Below, piece after piece: positions 1-7,209 of a DNA stretch of 47,787 nucleotides (position 1 is its first letter; each line of letters starts with the position of its first letter). Under the pieces are notes generated by a model. It saw nothing but the letters and a program-made list of their open reading frames with translations. It searched no databases and was not told the DNA's origin. The stretch is from a virus. The stretch covers positions 1 through 47,787 of IMG/VR virus record IMGVR_UViG_3300035670_000349; one strand, given 5' to 3'. The position numbers and the translations under genes were made by a program.

Positions 1-2
1 TA

Positions 3-845
3 ACGACACAAACTACCACATCACCAACTGGTGAAAAACAAACGGTGGCAATCTTTACTGGTCGATTCCAACCATTCCACGCAGGACATTTTAGTATTTA
101 TCAAGCATTGGTGAAGAAGTTTGGTAAGGATAATGTGTATATTGCAACGAGTGATGTAACCGAACCAACTAAGTCACCATTCGGATTTAAGGAAAAGCAG
201 CAAATCATTACACGTATGTTCGATATTCCAGCAGATAGAGTGGTACAAGTCAAAAACCCATATTCACCAAAAGAAATTCTTGGACAACTACCACCAGATA
301 CCACTTATGTCACCGCAGTCAGTCAAAAGGACTCGGAAAGATTAGCACACGGAAAATATTTCAAAAACTATGATGACGTAGTTGATGGAGAACGAAAAGG
401 ATACGGAGAACAGGGATATTATATTATCGCACCAGAAATGCAACTTCAGTTAAATGGTAAGAACATTAGTGGAACACAAGTACGAGCAATATTTGGTGAC
501 CCAAAAATTACAGATAGAGCAAAGCAAGAAATCTTCACTAAGATATATGGAAAGTTTGACCCAGACATCTTTAAGAAGATTATTAAAGTCACTACTGACT
601 CGGAAGAAGCATTAAAACTCACACAACAGCATGGTGGTGAAAAAGCTGCAAAGGCTAAGTTAAAGGATAAGAAACCTGTAGCAAAGAAACAACCAAAAGC
701 AAAACCAACACCAAAAGACCCATCATTCTATAAACCTGGTGAAACCTGGGAAACAGAAGGTGGAAATTTTGGTGGTAAGAATAAAAAGAATCAAGTACGA
801 TATTTTGGAACACAAGAAAGAGCAAAGAAATTTGCACAAACCTAA
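3..845 (+). CDS. Nucleotidyltransferase, cytidylyltransferase fold (5' partial)
   Basis: Adenylyl/cytidylyl-transferase fold enzyme of the NMN adenylyltransferase-like group. Counting from the GTG at 45, the nucleotide-binding motif GRFQPFHAGH (the HxGH signature) is at residues 6-15 and the second signature ISGTQVR is at 141-147. The frame is open and gene-like back to the window edge, and that GTG reads as an internal Val just before the first beta-strand, so the true start probably lies upstream and the gene is truncated here. The last 80 residues are a Lys/Pro/Ala-rich linker plus a short YFGTQERAKKF tail not needed for the fold. The substrate cannot be told. It may serve NAD metabolism, or modify a virion or host component, given that it sits directly before packaging genes. 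Confidence 0.8.
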   Translation, partial: TTQTTTSPTGEKQTVAIFTGRFQPFHAGHFSIYQALVKKFGKDNVYIATSDVTEPTKSPFGFKEKQQIITRMFDIPADRVVQVKNPYSPKEILGQLPPDTTYVTAVSQKDSERLAHGKYFKNYDDVVDGERKGYGEQGYYIIAPEMQLQLNGKNISGTQVRAIFGDPKITDRAKQEIFTKIYGKFDPDIFKKIIKVTTDSEEALKLTQQHGGEKAAKAKLKDKKPVAKKQPKAKPTPKDPSFYKPGETWETEGGNFGGKNKKNQVRYFGTQERAKKFAQT

Positions 846-854
846 GAGGTTATT

Positions 855-1469
855 ATGGCAAGAATGGATGAAAAAGCACTACACGATGTAAGACGAAAAG
901 TTAGTGAAGTAATGAATAAGCAGGATAAAAAACTCACCTTTGGATGGACACCGCAACAAGTGGAAAGAAAAGAAGGTGAGGTGTGGGAAGATGTGGACGG
1001 AAAGAAATGGACCAGAAAAAATGGTGTTATTCAATCAGTCACCAAACTAGACGGTTTTAAAACTCCTTTTTGGTGTCCCAAATGTGGAACACCATTAAAT
1101 GGTGTTCATTTAAAAGCATACAAGAAAGCAGGTCACTGTCACGAATGTATGTTAAAAGAAGAAATGGAATTGAAAAAGTCTGGTAAGTGGCACGATGTAA
1201 TTGTCGAACGGGGTCGCCAAAATCATATGGCGGCAATCAAAGACAAAATACAAGAGTTACAAAGCTATCACGATAATTTGTCACAACCAGAATTTCTTCA
1301 TGCCGACAACGAAAAGATTTTGATGATTGAAAAGTGGGATATGGATGTTGATACCGTTCGAAAAGATTTAGCAGAAGAAATAACTAAATTACAAAAGCAT
1401 TTGGATATGGTTGAGTCTGGTATGAGTGAAGAAGAAATCAGACAATACTATGAAACACAGGAGCAATAA
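855..1469 (+). CDS. Zinc-ribbon protein of unknown function
   Basis: A 204-residue soluble protein. A CxxC pair at residues 74-77 (CPKCG) and a second at 95-98 (CHEC) form a likely four-Cys zinc ribbon. The N-terminal 70 residues are charged, with a WxDVDGKKW segment, and the C-terminal half (about 120-204) is predicted helical and coiled-coil-like, very rich in Glu and Lys. It follows the nucleotidyltransferase by 9 bases with a GAGG Shine-Dalgarno, and it overlaps nothing. I do not recognise the family. A DNA-binding or assembly role beside the terminase is possible, but only by position. Confidence 0.7.
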   Translation: MARMDEKALHDVRRKVSEVMNKQDKKLTFGWTPQQVERKEGEVWEDVDGKKWTRKNGVIQSVTKLDGFKTPFWCPKCGTPLNGVHLKAYKKAGHCHECMLKEEMELKKSGKWHDVIVERGRQNHMAAIKDKIQELQSYHDNLSQPEFLHADNEKILMIEKWDMDVDTVRKDLAEEITKLQKHLDMVESGMSEEEIRQYYETQEQ

Positions 1470-1470
1470 T

Positions 1471-2067
1471 ATGAAGGTTAAACTATTAATAGTATTCCTT
1501 GTATTTGGTGTCGCTATGTACTGGCAAGACGCAACCAGCCAAGACAAGATGGACAAGTATATTGAAGAATACAAACAATTTCAAGCTAAGGCAGATTCGG
1601 TCACGAAACTTGCAGATAGTTTGAAAGCAGAAATTGTCATCGCAGATAATGAGTCCAGAGCAGCAGAAGGTCGAGCACAAATTCTTGGGCGTCAAGTCAA
1701 TTCATTGAAAAATGAAACATCAAATATGATGGAACGTGCGTCAGAACTACAAGAAACCTTGACGGATACTGTAGAAATGGCTCGTCAACTATTACCATTG
1801 AAGGATTCTATTATCGCACAACAACAAGAAACGATTAATACCCAATCAGCACAAGTATCAGAACTTGAACGAGCATTACAAAACAAAGACAACGCATTAC
1901 GATTATCGCTTATCCGTGGTGACAGTCTCCAAACAGTTATCAACTTAATTCCACCTGCACCAAAGAATCCTAACCGCATGTTAGGGTTCAAGTTACCAAG
2001 TCGTAAGGCATCATTCTTGGTTGGAGCAGCAATTGGACTTGGAGCATCGTTGTTGGTAATTAAATAA
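1471..2067 (+). CDS. Membrane-anchored coiled-coil protein
   Basis: A 198-residue protein. I place the start at 1471, because AGGAG lies 8 bases upstream and the protein then begins with MKVKLLIVFLVFGVAMYW, a hydrophobic anchor or signal segment. A longer in-frame version from 1426 would overlap the previous gene and add an implausible charged leader. Residues about 25-150 form a long coiled coil rich in Gln, Glu, Ala and Ser, followed by a Pro-rich turn (PPAPKNPNR) and a second hydrophobic segment (about 180-197, FLVGAAIGLGASLLVI). Two membrane segments around a coil resemble an i-spanin or a membrane-tethered scaffold, but no lysis genes are adjacent and there is no lipobox, so function is open. 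Confidence 0.7.
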   Translation: MKVKLLIVFLVFGVAMYWQDATSQDKMDKYIEEYKQFQAKADSVTKLADSLKAEIVIADNESRAAEGRAQILGRQVNSLKNETSNMMERASELQETLTDTVEMARQLLPLKDSIIAQQQETINTQSAQVSELERALQNKDNALRLSLIRGDSLQTVINLIPPAPKNPNRMLGFKLPSRKASFLVGAAIGLGASLLVIK

Positions 2068-2076
2068 GAGGTACGT

Positions 2077-3663
2077 ATGAACACAACAGCATTACAGTTA
2101 CGAGAACGTATTAAAGAAGAATATAAAAAGTGTGCGTTACAGCCTCAATACTTTTTATCAAAATATTCATACATTCAACATCCGATTCGCGGTCGGGTGT
2201 TGTTTGACTTATATCCCTATCAAGCTAAAGCAATGAGGGAATTTGAAGAAAATAGATACAATATTGTTCTTAAAGGGCGTCAGCTAGGATTTTCTACATT
2301 GGTGGCAGGATATGCACTATGGTTGATGTTATTTCACAAAGACAAGAACATTCTCGTTATTGCAACCAAACAAGAAACTGCAAAGAATTTGGTGACCAAG
2401 GTTCGGTTTATGCATCAAAACCTTCCTGTGTGGTTACGTGGTGAAATATTAACAGATAATAAATTGTCATTACAATTCACTAATGGTTCACAAATTAAGG
2501 CAGTGGCAAGTAGTAAAGACGCAGGGCGTTCGGAAGCGTTGTCCTTATTGATTCTTGACGAGTGTGCATTTATTGACAACGCAGATGTCATCTGGACCGC
2601 AGCATCAAGTACATTATCTACTGGTGGAAAGGCTATTCTTATTTCTACACCAAACGGTGTGGGTAACTTTTTCCACAAAATGTGGCAACAAGCAGAAAGT
2701 AAAGCAAATGAATTTAATCCGATTTTGTTAGATTGGAGAGTTCATCCAGAACGTGACCAAGCATGGCGTGACCGACAAACAGAAATTTTGGGTGAAATGC
2801 AAGCAGCACAAGAGCATGACGCTTCGTTTATCTTTTCTGGTAATACAGTTGTTCCACCTGAAATTATAGAATTTTATAAATCTACGTTCGTTAAAGAACC
2901 TATCAGTAAAGGTGGATTTGACGGAAACTTATGGATATGGGAGTATCCGCAGTCTGGTAAATCATATATTGTCTCGGCTGACGTATCTCGTGGGGATGGA
3001 GAAGATTATTCTGCATTTCACGTAATAGACGTAGAAACTTCTACCCAAGTTGCAGAATATAAAGGAAAGGTAGAAACCAAACAGTTTGGTAATATGTTGG
3101 TGTCCATCGCAACAGAATATAATGACGCACTACTCATCCCAGAAAATAGTAGTATAGGGTGGAACGCGATACAACAAGTTATAGATAGAGGTTATAAAAA
3201 TCTCTTTTATATGTCCAAAGATTTACAATATGTTGATGTTGAACACCAGATGACCGGAAAATATTATCGTGAAGAACGGAATATGGTTCCTGGTTTCACC
3301 ACATCACAAAGAACCCGTCCGTTGGTCATCGCACGATTAAAAGAATATATGTTAGAAAATAGTTTTACTATTCAATCATCCCGTATGTGTGCTGAACTGG
3401 ACACATTTATTTGGAAGAATGGTAGACCAGAAGCTCTTACAGGATATAATGATGATTTAACGATGGCGTTGTGTATTGGTCTGTGGGTCCGCGACACCGC
3501 CCTTAGATTACGTCAGGAAGGTATAGAATTGACCAAACTAGCCATAGACAAGACAAAGTACAATGTCATAGGAAACGTCTATACAAACAGTCACGTAACG
3601 CACAACCCATATGAAATGGAAATTGGTGGTAAAAAGGAAAATATATCGTGGTTACTAGGATAA
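2077..3663 (+). CDS. terL: Terminase large subunit (gp17-like)
   Basis: ATP-driven DNA packaging motor and headful nuclease, acting at the portal vertex. The ATPase domain has a Walker A-like GRQLGFST at residues 67-74 (T4 gp17 has a comparable RQLGKTT form), Walker B LLILDE at 157-162 and the coupling motif STPNG at 190-194. The RNase H-like nuclease domain follows, with D302 in SADVSRGD, E356 in IPENSS and the DD pair at 459-460 in GYNDDLTMAL. At 528 residues it is somewhat shorter than T4 gp17 (610), mainly at the N-terminus. Its start is supported by GAGG 7 bases upstream. No small terminase was recognised nearby. A terminator-like hairpin follows directly. Confidence 0.95.
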   Translation: MNTTALQLRERIKEEYKKCALQPQYFLSKYSYIQHPIRGRVLFDLYPYQAKAMREFEENRYNIVLKGRQLGFSTLVAGYALWLMLFHKDKNILVIATKQETAKNLVTKVRFMHQNLPVWLRGEILTDNKLSLQFTNGSQIKAVASSKDAGRSEALSLLILDECAFIDNADVIWTAASSTLSTGGKAILISTPNGVGNFFHKMWQQAESKANEFNPILLDWRVHPERDQAWRDRQTEILGEMQAAQEHDASFIFSGNTVVPPEIIEFYKSTFVKEPISKGGFDGNLWIWEYPQSGKSYIVSADVSRGDGEDYSAFHVIDVETSTQVAEYKGKVETKQFGNMLVSIATEYNDALLIPENSSIGWNAIQQVIDRGYKNLFYMSKDLQYVDVEHQMTGKYYREERNMVPGFTTSQRTRPLVIARLKEYMLENSFTIQSSRMCAELDTFIWKNGRPEALTGYNDDLTMALCIGLWVRDTALRLRQEGIELTKLAIDKTKYNVIGNVYTNSHVTHNPYEMEIGGKKENISWLLG

Positions 3664-3664
3664 T

Positions 3665-3689
3665 ACACTATTTATAATGTAGTGTTTTT
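3665..3689 (+). terminator. Hairpin terminator after terL
   Basis: ACACTA (3665-3670) pairs with TAGTGT (3680-3685) across a 9-base loop, followed by a run of five T. It lies 2 bases after the terL stop. The loop contains TATTTATAA overlapping the stem, the same octamer found before other transcription units, so the site may combine stop and start signals. Confidence 0.55.
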
Positions 3690-3702
3690 ATTGGATTTAA
3701 CT

Positions 3703-3861
3703 ATGATTAAATTAGTTGATATTTTACTGACAGAAAAGTGGACAAAGAAGTACAAAAAGTCCATAAATTGTAGTAATCCAAAGGGTTTCAGCCAAAAAGC
3801 ACATTGCGCAGGACGTAGAAAGCGTAAACGTGGTGGTGTCACAAAATCTAAACCGGTATAA
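3703..3861 (+). CDS. Small basic phage protein (52 aa)
   Basis: A 52-residue ORF between terL and the next gene. It begins with MIKLVDILLTE, a short amphipathic helix of the kind that recurs at the start of several neighbours, then runs into a highly basic segment with CSNPKGFSQKAHCAGRRKRK (residues 23-42), which contains two cysteines and many Lys/Arg. Similar NPKGF-AHC-R patterns are familiar to me from small proteins of aquatic T4-like phages, but without a named function. The helix followed by a basic body suggests an internal head protein cut by the prohead protease after LTE. No strong Shine-Dalgarno is visible, which lowers confidence in the start. Confidence 0.65.
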   Translation: MIKLVDILLTEKWTKKYKKSINCSNPKGFSQKAHCAGRRKRKRGGVTKSKPV

Positions 3862-3864
3862 GAT

Positions 3865-4419
3865 ATGACCAAAGATGAACTTTTAGAAATTATCCGTGAA
3901 GAATTAGATAATATCATGGCAGAATGGGATACAAAAAACCCAGATGATGATCCATCACCACGATGGAATAAGGCTGACCAAGATGCCGTGGATAAGCAAC
4001 GAGCAAATTTGTTTAAAAAGCAAATGGCAAAACAATCTATGATGGCACAAAAGGTCAAGTACAAGAACCCAGATGGAACCGAAGGTGAAGCTACCGTCAA
4101 AACACTATTGGGATATGATAAAGATCATCCAGGTCGTAAAGCTGCAGCAAGAATGTATGCACAGTATATGGCTAAAAATAAGGAAGAAAACACCATAGCT
4201 GAAACTGAATTGGATGAACGTACTGTGGCTCGTCGTGAACCACCACGTAAGATGTCGAAAGACCAAGTAACCAAACGTGATGGTATTGGTAAGAAGTTGA
4301 TGAAGAATAAGCGTGCACTTCGTTACTTCAAGGACAAGTTCGGTGATGACTGGAAATCATATCTTTGGGCAGCATCTACAAATAAAGCAATCGACGGTAA
4401 GAAAAAAGGTAAGAAGTAA
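3865..4419 (+). CDS. Basic, helical putative head-interior protein
   Basis: A 184-residue hydrophilic protein. It begins with MTKDELLEIIREELDNIMAE, an amphipathic helix containing an xAE site. The middle has VKYKNPDGTEGEATVKTLL (about 63-81), a beta-hairpin-like stretch, then GYDKDHPGRKAAARMYAQYM. The C-terminal 70 residues are strongly basic and end in GKKKGKK. It starts 3 bases after the preceding small gene and its TAATG stop overlaps the next start, so it is translationally coupled. I do not recognise a family. Basic composition, the leader helix and position among head genes suggest a packaged or scaffold-associated protein, which is inference. Confidence 0.7.
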   Translation: MTKDELLEIIREELDNIMAEWDTKNPDDDPSPRWNKADQDAVDKQRANLFKKQMAKQSMMAQKVKYKNPDGTEGEATVKTLLGYDKDHPGRKAAARMYAQYMAKNKEENTIAETELDERTVARREPPRKMSKDQVTKRDGIGKKLMKNKRALRYFKDKFGDDWKSYLWAASTNKAIDGKKKGKK

Positions 4420-4880
4420 TGGAATATAAAGAATATTATTCATATATTTTTGAAGATTGTGGATGTAGTCAAGAAGAAGGCTACCCTTGGGGTGGGTTTA
4501 AAGCAACTAAAAGTGATTTTGCCGACCCACGACTTCAAAAGATGGAAGAAATATCAGCAATATTAGAAAAGAATATTCCGACCAGCCCTGACAAGTGGGC
4601 GCGAGCAAAAGCAGCAGCTCGTTCAAAGTTCAAAGTCTATCCATCGGCATACGCAAATTTGTGGGCAGCAAAGAAATACAAGAGTATGGGTGGTGGATGG
4701 AAGAAGGGAAAGAAAGAAGAATATCATATTCCACATAAGCGCCGTGACCCTATGGGCCAAGAGGATGCAGATATCAATAATGATGGAAAGGTGGATTTAA
4801 CAGATAAGATGATGAAGGCAAAGCGAGATTTATATAAAAGATATCTAGTAGCAAAACAAAAAGGACAAACGAGTATTTAA
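4419..4880 (+). CDS. Basic protein with EF-hand/dockerin-like loop
   Basis: A 153-residue protein overlapping the previous stop by one base. It has an acidic, Cys-containing start (EDCGCSQEEGYPWGG), then a phage-typical block from PTSPDKWARAKAAARSKF through VYPSAYANLWAAKKYK to GGGW (about 50-92), then a calcium-loop-like segment with DINNDGKVDLTD at about 120-131. That segment has the DxNxDGxxD spacing of EF-hand and dockerin loops, and GQEDADINNDGK recurs in altered form in the next gene. The KWARAKAAARSKF/YPSAYAN block occurs in many T4-like environmental phages without assigned function. Ca2+ binding is inferred from the motif alone. Confidence 0.7.
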   Translation: MEYKEYYSYIFEDCGCSQEEGYPWGGFKATKSDFADPRLQKMEEISAILEKNIPTSPDKWARAKAAARSKFKVYPSAYANLWAAKKYKSMGGGWKKGKKEEYHIPHKRRDPMGQEDADINNDGKVDLTDKMMKAKRDLYKRYLVAKQKGQTSI

Positions 4881-4897
4881 CATTTTGGAGAGTTCCA

Positions 4898-5542
4898 ATG
4901 ATTAGATTAATGGGATTAGTACCTGGTATCAAGGCACTTGGTGAAAAACCAGTTGGATCGATGAACGAAGAGGAAAAGTGGATACAAAAGGCAATCAAGA
5001 AGCCAGGTGCATTAAAGAAGCAACTTGGAGTTCCAGCAGACGAACCAATTCCAGCAGGTAAGTTAAAGGCAGCTGCTGAAAAGGGTGGTAAAATGGGACA
5101 ACGTGCTCGTTTGGCTATGACCTTGAAGAAGCTCAAGGAAGAAAATGAACTTTCCGAAGAACAATCAGCAAAGCTTGATGAATTGATTGCACAATTAGAA
5201 GCAATGGACCCAGTTGGTCAAGAAGATGGTGACATCGATAATGACGGTGATAAGGACTCATCTGACAAGTATTTACAAGCTCGTCGTGATGCAATTGGTA
5301 AGGCAATGAAAAAAGAAGGTGCAGAAGGTGAAGATCACGAAGTTTCAATGGCAAACAACGCATTGGACGATATCATCAAGAATGCAACCGAATTAAAGGC
5401 AAAGATGGGTGAAAACGAAAAGGAAATTCCAGCATGGATTCAAGACCACGTTTCACAAGCACAAAATTTCATCAGTCAAGCAAATACTAACTATCACGAA
5501 TACGGACAAGAAGAAAAGCCAGAAACTCCTGGAGCAATGTAA
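4898..5542 (+). CDS. Multi-motif phage protein with Ca-loop-like segment
   Basis: A 214-residue hydrophilic protein assembled from recognisable phage segments. Residues about 27-75 carry WIQKAIKKPGALKKQLGVP followed by a GQRARLAMTLKK stretch, a block I know from several large phages. Residues about 104-125 carry PVGQEDGDIDNDGDKDSSD, a DxDxDGxxD-like loop paralogous to that in the preceding gene. The C-terminus carries MANNALDDIIKNATEL through IPAWIQDHVSQA, a helical block common in T4-like cyanophage proteins. Its stop overlaps the next ATG in TAATG. The role is unknown. Its setting between terminase and portal suggests a head-associated protein. Confidence 0.7.
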   Translation: MIRLMGLVPGIKALGEKPVGSMNEEEKWIQKAIKKPGALKKQLGVPADEPIPAGKLKAAAEKGGKMGQRARLAMTLKKLKEENELSEEQSAKLDELIAQLEAMDPVGQEDGDIDNDGDKDSSDKYLQARRDAIGKAMKKEGAEGEDHEVSMANNALDDIIKNATELKAKMGENEKEIPAWIQDHVSQAQNFISQANTNYHEYGQEEKPETPGAM

Positions 5543-5904
5543 TGGAAACTGTTGCAAAGTTTTTGTCTACGCTATTCAATAGTCGTGACCAGGCGCATAT
5601 CTTTCATTTGCAAACTTCATCATATGCTGCTCACAAGGCATTAAATTCGTATTATGAAGATATTGTAGATTTGATAGATAGTTACGCAGAAAATTTCCAA
5701 GGTCGTTATGGTATTATCCGTGGTTACACACCGCAAAAGCAATACTTTGAAGGTGAAGAAGTAGTAAAGTATTTTACTGGATTATCAACCTATATTGATA
5801 GTGTTCGTAAAGGATTACCACAAGATAGTGACCTCAATAATATCGTAGATGAAATTTCAAGTTTAGTTAATTCAACCATTTATAAGTTGAAGTTCTTAAA
5901 GTAA
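5542..5904 (+). CDS. Four-helix protein, ferritin/Dps-like pattern
   Basis: A 120-residue all-helical protein. Residues 19-50 carry H19, H22, H31, then YYEDIVDLIDSYAE, spaced like the first helices of Dps/ferritin-type bundles, where His, Asp and Glu form a metal site. The N-terminus (METVAKFLSTLFNSRDQ) has no leader-like cleavage peptide. It is linked by TAATG overlaps on both sides, so it is co-translated with its basic neighbours. I suggest a ferritin-like fold from the helix and His/Asp/Glu pattern, without being able to test it. If correct it could bind metal or DNA in the head. A purely structural helical bundle is the alternative. Confidence 0.65.
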   Translation: METVAKFLSTLFNSRDQAHIFHLQTSSYAAHKALNSYYEDIVDLIDSYAENFQGRYGIIRGYTPQKQYFEGEEVVKYFTGLSTYIDSVRKGLPQDSDLNNIVDEISSLVNSTIYKLKFLK

Positions 5905-6230
5905 TGAAATTACAAGATATTTTAGTTGAACTTACCGAAGATATTTTGGATGAGAAGTATAAACCAAAAGGTGAATTAGGTAAGTGGTTGAAGCAAAAAT
6001 GGGTGGATATTTCCAGAAAAGATAAGAAAACTGGAAAGCATCCACCGTGTGGTGCTTCAGCTGGTAAAAAGGAACGTAAAGGTGGTTCAGCTAAATATCC
6101 AAAGTGCAGACCCGCACGTTCCGCCGCAGCAATGACTAAAGGTGAAAAACGTTCAGCTGTAGTAAGAAAGAGAAAAGCAGGAAATCCAGGTGGAAAACCA
6201 ACGATGGTTTCTACCTTTAAAAAGAAATAA
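5904..6230 (+). CDS. Very basic small protein, putative internal head protein
   Basis: A 108-residue, strongly positively charged protein. It starts with MKLQDILVELTEDILDEKY, an amphipathic helix with VE and DE sites resembling the T4 capsid-targeting peptide, followed by GELGKWLKQKWVDISRKD and a Lys/Arg/Gly/Pro-rich body (about 40-108) with two Cys (HPPCGAS and YPKCRPA). Such a basic body could condense or coat DNA. The CGAS/KYPKCRPA layout is seen in other large-phage proteins but I know no assigned function. It is coupled to the previous gene by TAATG. Packaging into the prohead with removal of the leader by the gp21-like protease is inferred. Confidence 0.7.
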   Translation: MKLQDILVELTEDILDEKYKPKGELGKWLKQKWVDISRKDKKTGKHPPCGASAGKKERKGGSAKYPKCRPARSAAAMTKGEKRSAVVRKRKAGNPGGKPTMVSTFKKK

Positions 6231-6252
6231 ACTCTTGACTTTGAGAGCAAAT

Positions 6253-6852
6253 ATGATTAGATTGGCTGATATTCTATGTGAAGCTTGTTGGGACGGATAC
6301 AAGCAAGTTGGAATGAAAGAACTAAATGGTAAGATGGTTCCCAACTGCGTTCCAGTAGAAGAACTTTATGTTCGTCCCGAAAGTGATGTCACATCGGATG
6401 ACGAAATACACGAAGGTGAATTCTGTAATGAATGTTTAATAGAAGTTCTTGAAGGATTACACGAAAATCAACTTGGTGAAGCAGAATATCAAGGTCGTAA
6501 GGTTCCTCTTGGAAAGATTATGAGAGGAGACACCAAGAAGTTTAAGGTATATGTTCGTGACCCAAAGAGTGGTAATATCAAAAAGGTTAGTTTTGGTCAC
6601 GGTGGTTCATCCGCTCGTAAGCGTGGTGAAAAGACGATGAAAATTAAGAAGAACATTCCTTCTCGTCGTAAGGCATTCCGTGCAAGACATCGTTGCTCAA
6701 ACCCAGGTCCAAGAACAAAGGCTCGTTACTGGGCATGTCGTACATGGGAAGAACAACTCGTAGGACCTGGTGGGGCAATCAACGCAGCACCAAAACCACA
6801 AGATGTTAAGAAAATGCGAACAGCATTGGATAGGGAGAAGAAAAATGATTAA
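6253..6852 (+). CDS. Conserved T4-like phage protein, Cys-rich and basic
   Basis: A 199-residue protein. I choose ATG 6253 because it yields the leader MIRLADILCEA, matching the neighbours. An earlier in-frame ATG at 6190 would overlap the previous gene. Segments: CWDGYKQVGMKELNGKMVP (residues 11-29) ending in NCVP, an acidic linker with FCNECL, then YQGRKVPLGKIMRG followed by a KFKVYVRDPKSG beta stretch, and a basic end with RRKAFRARHRCSNPGP and KARYWACRTW. The CWxGYKQVGMK and RARHxCxNPGPxxKARYW blocks are widespread in T4-like aquatic phages with no known role. The Cys pattern allows a zinc site. It overlaps the next gene by 8 bases. Confidence 0.75.
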   Translation: MIRLADILCEACWDGYKQVGMKELNGKMVPNCVPVEELYVRPESDVTSDDEIHEGEFCNECLIEVLEGLHENQLGEAEYQGRKVPLGKIMRGDTKKFKVYVRDPKSGNIKKVSFGHGGSSARKRGEKTMKIKKNIPSRRKAFRARHRCSNPGPRTKARYWACRTWEEQLVGPGGAINAAPKPQDVKKMRTALDREKKND

Positions 6853-7195
6853 GCTCACAGATTTAATCACCGAAGCAGGTAAGGAAAACCGCATCAATTC
6901 AATGCGTTTGGTCGCATTACTTGAAAAGTTAGTTCCAACTTTAAAGGAAGCACAAGAAGATAAGGTAATGAAGTTGACAGCAGAATTATTGGCAGGTATT
7001 ACCAAGGTCAATGAAATGCCATACAACTACAATACAATGTCTCAATGGCATATGACCGAATTAGCAACCGTGGTCATGCCAGCACGTGATTTACGTGAAA
7101 TGTTAAATAGTCTATTGCAAAAACCAACTAAGGGTTTAGATACAACAGTTCTTGAAATGGTTATCAAGTCAATAGACGAATTGTATATCTACTAA
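6845..7195 (+). CDS. Small helical protein with leader MIKLTDLITEA
   Basis: A 116-residue, mostly helical protein. The start at 6845 is supported by AGGGAGAAG just upstream and by the N-terminus MIKLTDLITEAGKE, which closely parallels the T4 internal-protein leader (MKTYQEFIAEA), including an ITE/A cleavage-like site. The body (about 15-110) has heptad-like Leu/Met spacing, e.g. RLVALLEKLVPTLKE, and ends LYIY. It overlaps the upstream gene by 8 bases and precedes the portal gene by 14. Function unknown. A portal-proximal or core protein is possible from position. Confidence 0.65.
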   Translation: MIKLTDLITEAGKENRINSMRLVALLEKLVPTLKEAQEDKVMKLTAELLAGITKVNEMPYNYNTMSQWHMTELATVVMPARDLREMLNSLLQKPTKGLDTTVLEMVIKSIDELYIY

Positions 7196-7209
7196 CAAGT
7201 TGAGGGGTT

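Noticed and set aside
45-47. GTG 45 as the true start of the nucleotidyltransferase
   Set aside because: The frame is open to the window edge and there is no Shine-Dalgarno; the Val fits the first strand of the fold, so the gene is probably truncated by the window.
1426-1470. Upstream start for the 1471 gene
   Set aside because: Would overlap the previous gene and place a charged leader before a hydrophobic anchor; ATG 1471 has a proper Shine-Dalgarno.
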